A program made the position numbers and the translations under genes. From Lichenicola cladoniae (GTDB taxonomy: Bacteria > Pseudomonadota > Alphaproteobacteria > Acetobacterales > Acetobacteraceae): DNA of 64,000 bases. Shown one piece after another: positions 29,671-41,739 of this stretch. The notes below the pieces were generated by a model. That model was not told the origin of the DNA and searched no databases. It saw only the letters and a program-made list of their open reading frames with translations. Every line of letters starts with the position of its first letter. Within the stretch, counting starts at the first letter, position 1. The stretch lies in contig NZ_CP053708.1 of NCBI RefSeq assembly GCF_013201075.1, positions 1,739,501 to 1,803,500 on the forward strand, read 5' to 3'.

Positions 29671-30684
29671 TTACTCGCCGGAGGGCGGGGTCGCGCCGGG
29701 AGTTGCAGGCGCCGCAGCCTGGGCCGGAACCGGCGATGCACCGGCTGCCGCGGCGGCGGCGGGCGGCGCCGGCTTGTCGGTCACCGGCGTGCCGTCCGGG
29801 TTGTAGCGGACCACCTTGACCTGGGCGACCGCCTTCTCGACGACGGCGCGGACATCCGTCTGGATCAGCTTCTGGCGGATCTGGTCATGCACGGTCGCGA
29901 ACGCGGGTGCGGTCGAGGTGCGGGTATCGAGCACCTGGATCACGTGCCAGCCGTAGCGGGTATGCACCGGCTTGTCCGAGACCTGGCCCTTGGTCATTGC
30001 GAAGGCGGCAGCGGAGAAATCGGGCAGCATGTCGCCCTTCTTGAACCAGCCGAGATCGCCATCGGCAGCAGCGGACCCCTTGTCGGTGGAGTCCTTCTTG
30101 GCAAGGGCTGCGAAATCGCCGCCGGCCTTGAGCTGCTTGATGATGTCGTTGGCGGTCTTCTCGTCGGCGACCAGGATGTGGCGCGCATGCACCTCCTTCT
30201 CGCCGGTCTTGCCCGCGTAGTCCTTGGCGTACGCCGCCTGGATTGCGTCGTCGGTGATCTGCGGCTCGACGGCGCGGCTCAGATAGACGTTCTGCAGCGC
30301 CTGGTCGGCCGCGGCCTGCATGGTCTTCTGGACCTCGGGGTCCTTCTGCAGGCCTTCCTTCTGTGCCTCGATCAGCAGCGCCTTCTGATCGACGAGCTGG
30401 TTCACGATCATCGGGAACAGCATCTGCGGCGGCATCCCGCGCATCTCGTCGGGCAGCGTCTGCGCGGTGGCGCGGACACGATCGAGGTGGATCGGGTCAC
30501 CGTTCACCGAGGCCACGATCGGGTTGGCGGGCTTGGCGTCGCCGGAAGCAGGGGCTGCGGCAGCCGGCGTGGTGGCAGCCTCCTTCTTGTGAGGGGCCGC
30601 ATAGGCCGAGAGCGGCGAAAGGGCGGAGGCAGAAGCAAGCAGGGTCGCTGCCGTGATGGCAGCAACCGGGCGGGAAAGCCGCAT
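29671..30684 (-). CDS. Periplasmic parvulin-type peptidyl-prolyl isomerase
   Basis: A 337-residue exported PpiC/SurA-class folding factor. Signal peptide ([16 protein letters not shown]... cut after LSAYA), a helical chaperone arm (about 55-165) and a parvulin domain (about 170-265: [52 protein letters not shown]). The tail is Pro/Ala-rich and probably disordered. Likely assists outer-membrane protein folding. Divergent from secA across 238 bp, which must hold both promoters. Confidence 0.92.
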   Translation of the reverse strand: MRLSRPVAAITAATLLASASALSPLSAYAAPHKKEAATTPAAAAPASGDAKPANPIVASVNGDPIHLDRVRATAQTLPDEMRGMPPQMLFPMIVNQLVDQKALLIEAQKEGLQKDPEVQKTMQAAADQALQNVYLSRAVEPQITDDAIQAAYAKDYAGKTGEKEVHARHILVADEKTANDIIKQLKAGGDFAALAKKDSTDKGSAAADGDLGWFKKGDMLPDFSAAAFAMTKGQVSDKPVHTRYGWHVIQVLDTRTSTAPAFATVHDQIRQKLIQTDVRAVVEKAVAQVKVVRYNPDGTPVTDKPAPPAAAAAAGASPVPAQAAAPATPGATPPSGE

Positions 30685-30922
30685 TGGACGAAAACCTCGA
30701 ATGATCCGAGGCCCGACAATGCCAAAAGCCGGAGGTCCTCACAAGCAAGCGAGTTCGAGGCATGTTCGGACGTGCATTGACCGGTGGCGGCGGCGGTCCT
30801 ATCCCGGACCGGCGCGATGCCGGCTCACGCGGGGCCGAACCACCACCAGCGTGCCGAGCCTTGGTCGTATCCGGGGGCATGGCCATATCCGGTGGACGCA
30901 GAGCGCCATTCGGAAGGCCTTC

Positions 30923-33694
<2,772 letters not shown>

Positions 33695-33723
33695 TTCGCG
33701 CCGCGGCTGATTAGAGAAGCACC

Positions 33724-34473
33724 ATGGCGGGTCATTCCCAGTTCAAGAACATCATGCACCGCAAGGGCGCGCAGGACGCGCGCCGGGCGCGGTCGTTCGC
33801 CCGTGCCATCCGGGAGATCACCGTCGCGGCGCGCTCCGGCCTGCCGGACCCGAGCACGAACTCGCGTCTGCGTGCCGCGATCTCGGCCGCGCAGAAGGTG
33901 AACATGCCCAAGGACACCGTCGAGCGGGCGATCAAGAAGGCAGCCGGGTCCGGCGGTGGCGACGACTATGTCGAGGTCCGCTACGAGGGCTACGGACCGG
34001 CGGGAGTCGCGGTGATCGTCGAGACGCTCACCGATAATCGCAATCGTACCGCGTCCGACGTACGCACGGCGTTCTCCAAGCATGGCGGCAGCCTCGGAGA
34101 GACGAACTCGGTATCGTTCATGTTCACCAGGCTCGGCGTGGTGAACTACCTGCCCGGTGCCGGGTCCGAGGACGACATGCTGGAGGCGGCGATCGAGGCC
34201 GGCGCCGACAATGTCGAAAGCGGCATCGAAGGCCACGAAATCACCTGCGCCACCGAGGCGTTCTTCACCGTGCGCGATGCGCTGGAAGCCCGGTTCGGCC
34301 CACCGGACAGCGCCAAGCTCGACTGGCGACCGAGCATGGTGGTGACGCTCGACGAGGAAAAGGGCGCCACGCTGCTCAAGCTCATCGATGCGCTCGACGA
34401 GAATGACGATGTGCAGGCGGTCTATGCCAATTTCGACCTGCCCGATGCGGTGGCCGAACGCCTGTCGGCATGA
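33724..34473 (+). CDS. yebC: YebC/PmpR-family DNA-binding protein
   Basis: A 249-residue YebC-family protein: [18 protein letters not shown] at the start, [35 protein letters not shown] and the C-terminal [22 protein letters not shown]. Members act as transcription regulators or relieve ribosome stalling at proline stretches. Its stop overlaps the ruvC ATG by 4 nt, matching the conserved yebC-ruvC pairing. Confidence 0.97.
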   Translation: MAGHSQFKNIMHRKGAQDARRARSFARAIREITVAARSGLPDPSTNSRLRAAISAAQKVNMPKDTVERAIKKAAGSGGGDDYVEVRYEGYGPAGVAVIVETLTDNRNRTASDVRTAFSKHGGSLGETNSVSFMFTRLGVVNYLPGAGSEDDMLEAAIEAGADNVESGIEGHEITCATEAFFTVRDALEARFGPPDSAKLDWRPSMVVTLDEEKGATLLKLIDALDENDDVQAVYANFDLPDAVAERLSA

Positions 34474-34976
34474 CGCGCCTGCTGGGCATCGACCCCGGCT
34501 TGCGGTTCATGGGCTGGGGCATCCTGGAAATCGACGGCAACCGGCTGCGTCACATCGCCGACGGGGTGATCGCAACCGATGGCGAGCAGCCGGTGCCGCA
34601 ACGGCTCAAGACGCTGCATGACGGGCTGGTCCAGCTTTTCGAGGCCTACCGCCCCGAGGAAGCCGCGGTCGAGGAAACCTACGTCAATCGCAGCGGCTCA
34701 TCGACGCTGAAGCTCGGCTATGCTCGCGGCGTCGCTCTGCTGGCGCCGGCGCTGGCCGGGATCGCGGTGTCCGAGTACGGCGCGATGGAAGTGAAGCGCG
34801 CCGTGGTCGGCACCGGTGCCGCGACCAAGGACCAGGTCGAGATGATGGTGCGCCGCCTGCTCCCCGGCGCCACCATCCGCCGCGCCGATGCCGCCGACGC
34901 CCTCGCGGTGGCGATCTGCCACGCGCATCACCGCCAGAGCCGGTTGAGGGTCGCGGCCGGAACCCGGATGGCCTGA
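34470..34976 (+). CDS. ruvC: RuvC, Holliday-junction resolvase
   Basis: A 168-residue resolvase. Catalytic acids are in place: Asp8 ([13 protein letters not shown]), Glu68 (AAVEETYVN), Asp140 and Asp143 ([17 protein letters not shown]). ATGA overlap with yebC. It is normally followed directly by ruvA and ruvB; here those genes lie 14.3 kb further on, after an accessory segment. Confidence 0.97.
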   Translation: MTRLLGIDPGLRFMGWGILEIDGNRLRHIADGVIATDGEQPVPQRLKTLHDGLVQLFEAYRPEEAAVEETYVNRSGSSTLKLGYARGVALLAPALAGIAVSEYGAMEVKRAVVGTGAATKDQVEMMVRRLLPGATIRRADAADALAVAICHAHHRQSRLRVAAGTRMA

Positions 34977-35046
34977 AGCAGCCGCCTGTTCGGCCGCGGC
35001 CTTTCCCCCCGACATCTCAGGCGGCCGGCAGACCAACGCGCAAGGC

Positions 35047-35693
35047 TCAGAACCTGCCGAGAACGCCTGACAGAACCGCCCGATCTGTTTGAAACGGATG
35101 AAGGCAGCCGAGGATGTTGAAGGCCAGGAAGATGTCGGCACGGCGCGCGTAGCGCACGCTCAGGCATCGAAAGCGGTTCAGCCAGGCATGGGTGCGTTCC
35201 GCCACTTAGGAATAGCACCCGAGACGATGGCTGTTGTCCACGCCACGCCTGGCGATACAAGCGCGACGCCACATATACGACACTCCTGTCGACAGCCGCG
35301 GTAGTCGAAGCCTCTACCTGCGTGTCGCTTGTTGGGCCGTCGTCGTCGGCCGCGCTTCCCGTTCCTTCCGAAGAAAGAGTATCCAGCGTCGGCACCACCA
35401 TGCGGCCGTCATGCTGGCCAGCCACGATCAGTCGGATTTGGCCGGCTCGCATCATCCCCTTTTTTGCCTGAATAGACGCGCTGCCCAGCGCTGCACGGGG
35501 CCAGTCAAACTATCCTGCCGCGTGCAAACGCCCGAGCAGCACTCATGCAAAGCTGCCAGGACTTCCGCATCGTGCAAGTCGCGGAGACGTCGCTTGCTGC
35601 TCATGCCTGAGCGGCATCCCATCTCGGCTGCCACCATCCCCCAGGGCACACCCGATCCAGCACGAACAGGATGCCGCTCAGAGCCGCGCGGTC
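35047..35693 (-). pseudogene. Decayed IS5-family transposase
   Basis: Reading the minus strand from 35693 gives DRAALSGILFVLDRV, then after a frame change VPWGMVAAEMGCRSGMSSKRRLRDLHDAE, then RRACIARRGVDNSHRLG, an in-frame stop, and VAERTHAWLNRFRCLSVRYARRADIFLAFN. These are the N-terminal, middle and C-terminal landmarks of an IS5-family (IS427-like) DDE transposase in the right order, but broken by several frameshifts, a stop and a likely deletion. Not functional. Confidence 0.75.
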
Positions 35694-35919
35694 GATTAAG
35701 ATAATTCAGAACCGGGTAAGGTCGCTACAATCAAGACAAACGATTGCTGGCTACAGTCAAAAATCGATACGAACGGTTTCTGCAACAGCCACTGTAAGCC
35801 ACGACAAAGCTCATCCGACACGATACAGGAAATCAGATGCCTCACCTTAAGGCTGTCTCGTTGGTTTACGTTTCCAGCAGAGTATCCAGCTATGGCCTTG
35901 GAGCCTGTAGCCATCAGAA
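35694..35919. other. AT-richer spacer between two transposase remnants
   Basis: Base composition is visibly lower in G+C than the core regions. An 87-codon frame on the minus strand (35696-35959) has no recognisable feature and crosses into the next remnant. I see no supportable gene. Confidence 0.4.
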
Positions 35920-36289
35920 AATCACCGTCTAATAATAAAAATGTCATGATTGACAGCACGATCGTACGTGCTCATCAACATCGCACGTAAGGCCTAGAGA
36001 AATCTGGCTAGACCAGGCCGTCGAACGCTTCCAAGGAAGGCTGAGAATGGAAATCCATTCCAAGTTCTATGCCTTGCGCAATCCGGTGAGGCTCCTCCCG
36101 ACCGGAAGACAGGCTGACGATCTTATTGTTGCCAATCATCTGCTACCGCGCATGGACGCAGACATTACGATCCCTGACAAAGCTGCCAACGTCAACGAGT
36201 TACCAAAGATCATGATCCGGAATTCTCTATGGCAAGTGCCCTGGCCCAAGATTCTTTATCCGAACTCGAGCGGCCCCGGTCCCTACTAA
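35920..36289 (+). pseudogene. Second IS5-family transposase fragment
   Basis: The plus strand encodes NKNVMIDSTIVRAHQH, the region around the first catalytic Asp of IS427/IS1031-like transposases. After stops and a frame shift it continues as EIHSKFYALRNPVRLLPTG and RQADDLIVANHLLPRMDAD, the next conserved block. The C-terminal part is not recognisable. It is on the opposite strand to, and comes from a different part of the gene than, the remnant before it, so it is a separate insertion. Confidence 0.7.
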
Positions 36290-36691
36290 CCGACATGAAA
36301 AAATCGAAAGCGAAGATCGAACAAGATCCCCGAGCGCACGAAGGATTCGCGCTTCGCGATCCTCAAGATCACTGTCATCCGAAAGCCATGCGAAGCACCT
36401 AAATCTCCTTGTCATTGAGTAAATCGGCACATCAAGCTTGCAAACAAGATCTCACACGTGTCAAAGCCACCTATAGGTGGCACAATAGCACCGTGGACTT
36501 GGAAAAATACATTGATATGACAAGTAAAAGGCAAAGATGTTACTTCGCCCCCGGTCTTGCGATGCTGATGTGCGTCATTGGGACTTTTGACTGCGCACGA
36601 GCTCAGACCACAGCACCGCAGCAGTACGTGATTATCTACGGTGAACTGGCAGCAAAGCTCAATGCCCAGGGCGAGGGCGAGCTACTACTTA

Positions 36692-37792
36692 CTCAGCAGT
36701 CGGTGATATAAGCTACACTTGCCACTCTGAAGAATGAGCGCACCAGCTTGGGCATACGTTTGAGTTTGGCAAGCTGACCCTCGATCTTCTCGCCCAAGCT
36801 ATCGCCCTTCCGCAATGGTGTTCTGGCTACACCGGTACGCTTGATGTGGCTCCACACGAGCTCGTCCGGGTTAAGATCGGGAGCGTAGCCGGGAAGAAAG
36901 TGAAGCGTCAGCATCCCGTTGGTTGATTGGATGTAGGCGTTCACGAGCTTTGTCTTGTGGGCTGGAAGACCATCGACTACGAGATGAACAGGCTTGCGGC
37001 GGTTACGCATCATCATCTTCAGTAGGACGATAAACAGCTCCGCGTTGAGGCCGCCCTGGTAGGTGCAATACCAGAACGCACCGCGAGCGTTGACGGCTGA
37101 TGCCGCGCTGATCGACTGCCGTTGACCCGGGCGCTCGACAACCGGTGTTTGTCCCTTCTTGCCCCAGGTCTTCCCATGCACCGTATCGGCACGGAACCCC
37201 GATTCGTCCCAGAAGTAGATCTCGCCGCCCTCGCTTTTTGCTCTACTGGCAATAGAAGGAAACGTATCACGCTGCCACGTCTGGATGGCTTCAGGGTCGC
37301 GTTGATAAGCCCTCTGCAACGGCTTCTGCGGCGTGAGCTCCAGCCTCGCCAGTAGGGTGCCGACTGCCGTCAAGCCAATTTTGATGCCGAACTTCTCCTC
37401 GATCAAAGCGGAGATCATGGAGCGCGTCCAAAGACCGAAATCCAGACCATACTGACGAGGATCTTTCCCATTGACCCAAAGGAACACCTGCTGCTCCTGA
37501 CTTGGCGTCAGACTGCGCGGCGGGCCCAGAGACTTTGTCGAATGCAGCGCCTCATCTCCCAGTTCAGGCGTTGACGCTGCTCTGAGCCATTTGTAGATCG
37601 TGGTCCGGCAGAAGCCATACGACGCTACGACAGAGGACGGCCGTTCACCGTCGCGAACGCGTTCAACTGCCATCAGCCGTATGGCTTCCAGCGTCCCATG
37701 ATCAAAAGTTCGGCCATCTCTCTTCATGCCTGACCGTATCAAATGGCAGATACTAGTACAAGGGATTGTAGCCTATGTCACCGACTTGTGAG
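36692..37792. mobile_element. Complete IS630-family insertion sequence
   Basis: An 1101-bp element bounded by 25-bp inverted repeats (36692-36716 and 37768-37792, 21 of 25 positions matching) and flanked by the duplicated TA target (36690-36691 and 37793-37794) expected of this family. It carries one transposase gene on the minus strand. It lies inside the secreted ABM-type gene. The intact frame and clean ends suggest a fairly recent, possibly active insertion. Confidence 0.9.
36693..37727 (-). CDS. IS630-family transposase
   Basis: A 344-residue DDE transposase. An N-terminal helix-turn-helix (SSVVASYGFCRTTIYKWLR) precedes the catalytic core: first Asp in YFWDESGFRADT, second Asp in LVVDGLPAHKT, and Glu in GYAPDLNPDELVWSHIK. 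A TTG 15 nt upstream could add five residues. The stop codon lies within the left inverted repeat. The frame is undamaged, so the enzyme could be active. Confidence 0.92.
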   Translation of the reverse strand: MKRDGRTFDHGTLEAIRLMAVERVRDGERPSSVVASYGFCRTTIYKWLRAASTPELGDEALHSTKSLGPPRSLTPSQEQQVFLWVNGKDPRQYGLDFGLWTRSMISALIEEKFGIKIGLTAVGTLLARLELTPQKPLQRAYQRDPEAIQTWQRDTFPSIASRAKSEGGEIYFWDESGFRADTVHGKTWGKKGQTPVVERPGQRQSISAASAVNARGAFWYCTYQGGLNAELFIVLLKMMMRNRRKPVHLVVDGLPAHKTKLVNAYIQSTNGMLTLHFLPGYAPDLNPDELVWSHIKRTGVARTPLRKGDSLGEKIEGQLAKLKRMPKLVRSFFRVASVAYITDC

Positions 37793-38087
37793 TAAACAGC
37801 TAGCCGAAATAGCCAAGCACCGGTTCGGTGCGGAATATTTTACGGTTAATTTCGAACTTGGCCGGCCAAGTGCTTTCAACATTACTGAGGTCTGGAGAGA
37901 TGCCGAGGCATACGCTAACTTTTCCGGTTCTGGCAGCGTGCGGAAATTTACTACCATTTTGACCCCTATATTGCTCGCACCACTAGACGAGCGGGATGGA
38001 AACCCAGTCGCGCAATAAGACAGGAACTATCATTGGTAAGGTGATTTTATGATAAAAGTAATGTTCGTAGCGCTGATAGCATCGATC

Positions 38088-39200
38088 GGCGGATTCAAGT
38101 TCCGGAGCGAACACCCACGCCGAAGACTTTGTTTACACCAGCCTGCCCGGCCAGCAACATGCTGAATTGCTCGCTTGGCGTCGCGTAGTCGAGCGTCTTT
38201 CGAGGACGGCTATTCAGGCTGTCGGCAACGATGTCGAGATCGTCCTGATCCAAGCCCGACAGAGCCGTGCCTTTCGGGAAATACTGGCGCAGCAGACCAT
38301 TGGTGTTTTCGTTGGAGCCACGCTGCCAAGGTGAGTGAGGGTCGGCGAAGAAGATCCTCATGCCAGTGCTCAGCGCCACGCTTTCGTGCTGTGCCATTTC
38401 CTTGCCTTGGTCGTAGGTCAGCGTCTTGCGCAAAGATGCGGGAATGGCATTCAGCGCGCCGGAGAAAGCGCTCGCCACCACATCGGACTTGCGCGTAGGC
38501 ATGTGCACCAGCACCACAAAGCGGCTTGTCCGCTCGACCAACGTGCCGATGGCACTCGCTCCGCCGGTGCCCAGAATAAGATCGCCTTCCCAATGGCCCG
38601 GGACCAGCCGGCCCTCGATTTCCTCAGGTCGTTCCTTGATGTTGGTCATGTTGCAAAGTTTGCCGCGGCGTTCGCTGCCCTTTGGCTTGCGGCCGCGCAT
38701 TGGCTTGTCCTGTCGCAAATACGAGATCAGCTCACGGCGTAGTTCACCGCGCGGCAAGGCGTAAATCGCCGTGTAGATTGCCTCGTGCGATACCGACAGA
38801 CCAGGTGGCTGCTCCGTTCCCGCCTCCATCCGCTTACGCCTGCCCGATATCTGCTCGGGGGACCAACCCAGACGCAAAAGCCCCGCCACACGGCCGAACA
38901 GCTCACCATCATGCGCCAGAACAGGCCTGCGTCCAGTCAGGCGACGATCTGCCTCGGCCTGCGTCGCCGCAGCCTGCGCCCGGTAGGAGGTCGCGCCGCC
39001 ATGCCGATTGATCTCGTCCGAAATCATGCCCGCAGAGCGATCCAAGTCGCGTGCAATCGCCCGCACGCCCCAGCTATCACAAAGGCGAACCTCGATCATC
39101 GATCGATCAAACACCGTTAGCTTACGTCGTTGCCCTGCCATCCCACCACCCTACACCCGTTGGCCCGGCGTGGGTGTTCGCTCCGGAACTTGAATCCGCC
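38088..39200. mobile_element. Complete IS30-family insertion sequence
   Basis: A 1113-bp element with perfect 34-bp inverted repeats (38088-38121 and 39167-39200), flanked by a 3-bp direct repeat ATC (38085-38087 and 39201-39203). It carries one intact transposase gene on the minus strand. Identical ends and an undamaged gene point to recent arrival. It is inserted in the signal-peptide codons of the second ABM-type gene. Confidence 0.92.
38095..39141 (-). CDS. IS30-family transposase
   Basis: A 348-residue transposase. An N-terminal helix-turn-helix (VRAIARDLDRSAGMISDEINRH) is followed by the DDE core: GHWEGDLILGTGGASAIG with the first Asp, LTYDQGKEMAQH with the second, and PHSPWQRGSNENTNGLLRQY with the Glu, a hallmark of the IS30 family. 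The coding region ends inside the left inverted repeat. Confidence 0.94.
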   Translation of the reverse strand: MAGQRRKLTVFDRSMIEVRLCDSWGVRAIARDLDRSAGMISDEINRHGGATSYRAQAAATQAEADRRLTGRRPVLAHDGELFGRVAGLLRLGWSPEQISGRRKRMEAGTEQPPGLSVSHEAIYTAIYALPRGELRRELISYLRQDKPMRGRKPKGSERRGKLCNMTNIKERPEEIEGRLVPGHWEGDLILGTGGASAIGTLVERTSRFVVLVHMPTRKSDVVASAFSGALNAIPASLRKTLTYDQGKEMAQHESVALSTGMRIFFADPHSPWQRGSNENTNGLLRQYFPKGTALSGLDQDDLDIVADSLNSRPRKTLDYATPSEQFSMLLAGQAGVNKVFGVGVRSGT

Positions 39201-39691
39201 ATCATATTATCCAACCCCGCGCTTGCCGCGCCGGATGGACCAGTCCTGGTGGTCGCGCACGTGGATTTAACGCCGGATGGCCTAGCCCAGGGACTGCCTA
39301 TCCTCGAGCAATTCGCGCAGCAGAGCAAAGCCGACAGGGGCGTAGAGTCATTCGAGTTGATCACCTGGGCAAAAACAAACAATCATTTTCAAGTGATTCA
39401 AATTTACAGCTCACTCCAAGCCTTCGACAACCATGTTCGAGCTTCACATACTGTAAACTTTCGCAGTGCGCTGCAGCCGTTCATCGGTGCACCTTATGAC
39501 GAACGGCTTTATTTACCCTCGAATTCTGCATCGAGATAATAACAGGACGCGTGGTGACGTGGCGCCCGGCATGAACGAGGCTATTGGCAAAATCCTCCGG
39601 CGGCAGCGTGAGCTCCATAGCTTCCTCGAGCCGCTGGTTCTGCTGGTCCAGGCGTCTGGTTGCTAAACCAGGCGCCGATCTACCAAGTGCC

Positions 39692-40453
39692 TCAGATATG
39701 GATGCCGCCCGCGACCTCGATGCGCTGAGCATTGACCCACCGGAACTCGTCGGAGAGCAGGGCGGCAATGACCGGCCCGACATCCTCGGGGTGGCCGACG
39801 CGGCCAAGTGCCGTATTCGCGGCGAGCGCCTTCCCGACCTCAGGATTGTCCCGCACCATGCCGCCGCTGAAGTCGGTGGCGATCGGGCCGGGTGCGACGA
39901 CATTCACCGAAATCCTGCGTGGCCCGAGCTCGAGGGCCATGTAGCGCGACAACGCCTCGACCGCGGCCTTCATCGGGCCATAGACGGATCGTCCGGCGAA
40001 CGCGAAGCGTGCCAGGCCGGACGAGATGTTCACGATGCGGCCGCCATCCACCATCAACGGCAGCAGCTTCTGGCTCAGCAGGAACGGCCCCTTGAAGTGG
40101 ACGGCATACTGCTCGTCGAGCTGTGCTTCCGTGGCCTCGGTGAATGTCGCGGCCGATGAGGTGCCGGCGTTGTTCACCAGATAGTCGAAATGCTCGGCCC
40201 CCATTTCTGTAAGCGTATGACGCACGCTCGAAACGAAGCCGTCGAAGGATGCGGCTTTCCCGACATCGAGCTTCAACGCGACCGCCGGTGCGCCAGCCTC
40301 TCCGGCGAGGGAAACGACCTTGTCGGCTTCGGCGCGATTGGTGTTGTAGGTGAGGATCGAGCGAACGCCGCGCGCTGCAAGACGCAGGACGGTGTCGCGC
40401 CCGATGCCGCGGCTGCCGCCGGTGATGAGTGCGATAGAAGATTGCATGGGCAT
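39692..40453 (-). CDS. Short-chain dehydrogenase/reductase
   Basis: A 253-residue SDR. Seen: ITGGSRGIGRDTVLRLA (cofactor binding), LVNNAGTSSAATF, and NISSGLARFAF...VYGPMKAAVEAL with catalytic Ser, Tyr and Lys. The start is taken at 40453, which has GGAGG upstream; two other ATGs lie close by. It is divergent from a LysR-type regulator 101 bp away, the classic arrangement for LysR control of the neighbouring enzyme. Substrate unknown. Confidence 0.9.
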   Translation of the reverse strand: MPMQSSIALITGGSRGIGRDTVLRLAARGVRSILTYNTNRAEADKVVSLAGEAGAPAVALKLDVGKAASFDGFVSSVRHTLTEMGAEHFDYLVNNAGTSSAATFTEATEAQLDEQYAVHFKGPFLLSQKLLPLMVDGGRIVNISSGLARFAFAGRSVYGPMKAAVEALSRYMALELGPRRISVNVVAPGPIATDFSGGMVRDNPEVGKALAANTALGRVGHPEDVGPVIAALLSDEFRWVNAQRIEVAGGIHI

Positions 40454-40554
40454 GGGGCCCTCCATTCGTTGACGACAACCAGTTAAGGCGGTTCCACGAC
40501 CGGATTTAGAGGGGCATTGCCGTCATCACTGTTTTGCGGCACGGAACAATCATC

Positions 40555-41463
40555 ATGGATCGTTTCGACAGCCTCCGATTGTTCGTCCGCATCGTCGATC
40601 GGGGCAGCTTCAGCGCCGCGGCCGCCGACCTGGGCATCTCGCGCCCGGTCGCGACCGCGACGATCAAGGGGCTGGAAGAGCGGCTTGGCACGCGGCTGCT
40701 GCAGCGCTCCACGCGCCACGTCCAGCCGACCGTCGAGGGAGATGCCTACTACCGGCGCTGCATGGCGATCCTCGCCGACATCGAGGATGCCGACCGGGCG
40801 GCAAGCGGGGCAGTGACCGGGCTGCTGCGGGTCGACCTGGTCGGCTACGTCGCCCGCACGATTTTGCTCCCGGCGCTTCCCGGCTTCCTCGCGCAGCATC
40901 CGGCACTGGTCGTCCATCTTGGCGAGGGTGAACGCTTCGTCGACCTGGTCCGCGAGGGCGTCGATTGCGTGGTACGCGCAGGCGCCCTCGAGGATAGCGA
41001 TATGGTGGGGCGGCGGCTGGGGATCATGCATGAGGTCACCTGCGCCAGTCCCGCCTATCTCGCCCGGCATGGCGTCCCGACCGCGCCTGATCGGTTGGAC
41101 GGCCATGTCATGGTCGGCTTCGTGTCGTCGCGCACCGGACAGGTGATGCCTCTGGAATTCACCGTGGACGGGCGAATGGTGGAGGTGACGCTGCCAGCCC
41201 GGGTGCTGGTCAACTCCACCGATACGAGCGCGGCGGCGGCCCGGCTCGGGCTGGGCCTCCTTCAGGCGCCGCGCTACCGTTTCAGGAACGATCTCGCCTC
41301 GGGCGCCCTGGTGGAGGTGCTGGCCGAGTTCCCGCCGGCTCCGACTCCTCTCTCTGTCCTCTACCCGAGCAATCGCCAGCTTTCCCATCGTGTCAGGATA
41401 TTCGTCGACTGGCTGGTCGATACGCTCGAGCCGTTATTCACCGACGAAAAACCGAAGCGTTGA
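40555..41463 (+). CDS. LysR-family transcriptional regulator
   Basis: A 302-residue LysR protein. The N-terminal winged helix (MDRFDSLRLFVRIVDRGSFSAAAADLGISRP) is followed by the linker helix and a periplasmic-binding-like effector domain (LRVDLVGYVARTILLPALPGF, VDCVVRAGALEDSDMVGRRL). Divergent from the SDR gene. The spacer has AACC and GGTT half sites (40477-40493) that could form part of its binding site. The ligand is not predictable. Confidence 0.9.
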   Translation: MDRFDSLRLFVRIVDRGSFSAAAADLGISRPVATATIKGLEERLGTRLLQRSTRHVQPTVEGDAYYRRCMAILADIEDADRAASGAVTGLLRVDLVGYVARTILLPALPGFLAQHPALVVHLGEGERFVDLVREGVDCVVRAGALEDSDMVGRRLGIMHEVTCASPAYLARHGVPTAPDRLDGHVMVGFVSSRTGQVMPLEFTVDGRMVEVTLPARVLVNSTDTSAAAARLGLGLLQAPRYRFRNDLASGALVEVLAEFPPAPTPLSVLYPSNRQLSHRVRIFVDWLVDTLEPLFTDEKPKR

Positions 41464-41739
41464 CCCGAACATCTGCCGTGCCGGATCGTGCACGCTACTG
41501 TAATGTTGTATCGGCAATCTCGAACGATCCCGTCAGTCAGACCGGTTCCGACTGCGTAACGGAAGACACTTGTTTGAGTATCCACCGTCGCCGGCGTCCA
41601 CTGCTTGACCCGGACCAGCCTCGGGCGCCGCAGGATCGTTACGGATCGCCCGGCCATACGCCCGCCGCGGTTCCGGCATCCATTTGAAACCACCGCCGTC
41701 TGATGCAGGGCGGCTGGTTCGTCCCGGGGGGACCGCGCG

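Larger units (their letters stand above)
36517..38018 (+). pseudogene. Secreted ABM-type monooxygenase-like gene split by IS630
   Basis: The 5' part (58 codons, 36517-36690) encodes a signal peptide (LAMLMCVIGTFDCARA) and the start of a mature protein, QTTAPQQYVIIYGELAAKL. The 3' part (37795-38018) encodes the rest, ending APLDERDGNPVAQ. Removing the IS630 element and one TA copy joins them in frame through ELLLKQLAEIAK to give 132 residues. The 3' half resembles small antibiotic-biosynthesis-monooxygenase (ABM) domain proteins: a beta strand, a W-x-D-x-E-A-Y segment and a DER ending. The gene lies 30 bp before a paralogue that is also interrupted. Confidence 0.75.
38049..39539 (+). pseudogene. 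Second secreted ABM-type gene, split in its signal peptide by IS30
   Basis: Thirteen codons (38049-38087, MIKVMFVALIASI) precede an IS30-family element; the frame resumes at 39204 with ILSNPALAAPDGPVLVVAHV. Deleting the element and one ATC copy gives a 124-residue protein with a complete signal peptide (ALIASIILSNPALA) and an ABM-type domain ending PFIGAPYDERLY. AAGGTG upstream is a good ribosome-binding site. It starts 30 bp after its interrupted paralogue, so both once formed a tandem pair. The fragment after the element cannot be exported because its leader is lost. Confidence 0.8.

Noticed and set aside
35696-35959. 87-codon ORF in the AT-richer spacer
   Set aside because: No ribosome-binding site or recognised family, and it runs into a decayed transposase on the other strand.
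39466-39666. 66-codon ORF after the second ABM-type gene
   Set aside because: Overlaps the end of that gene out of frame and has no coding character.
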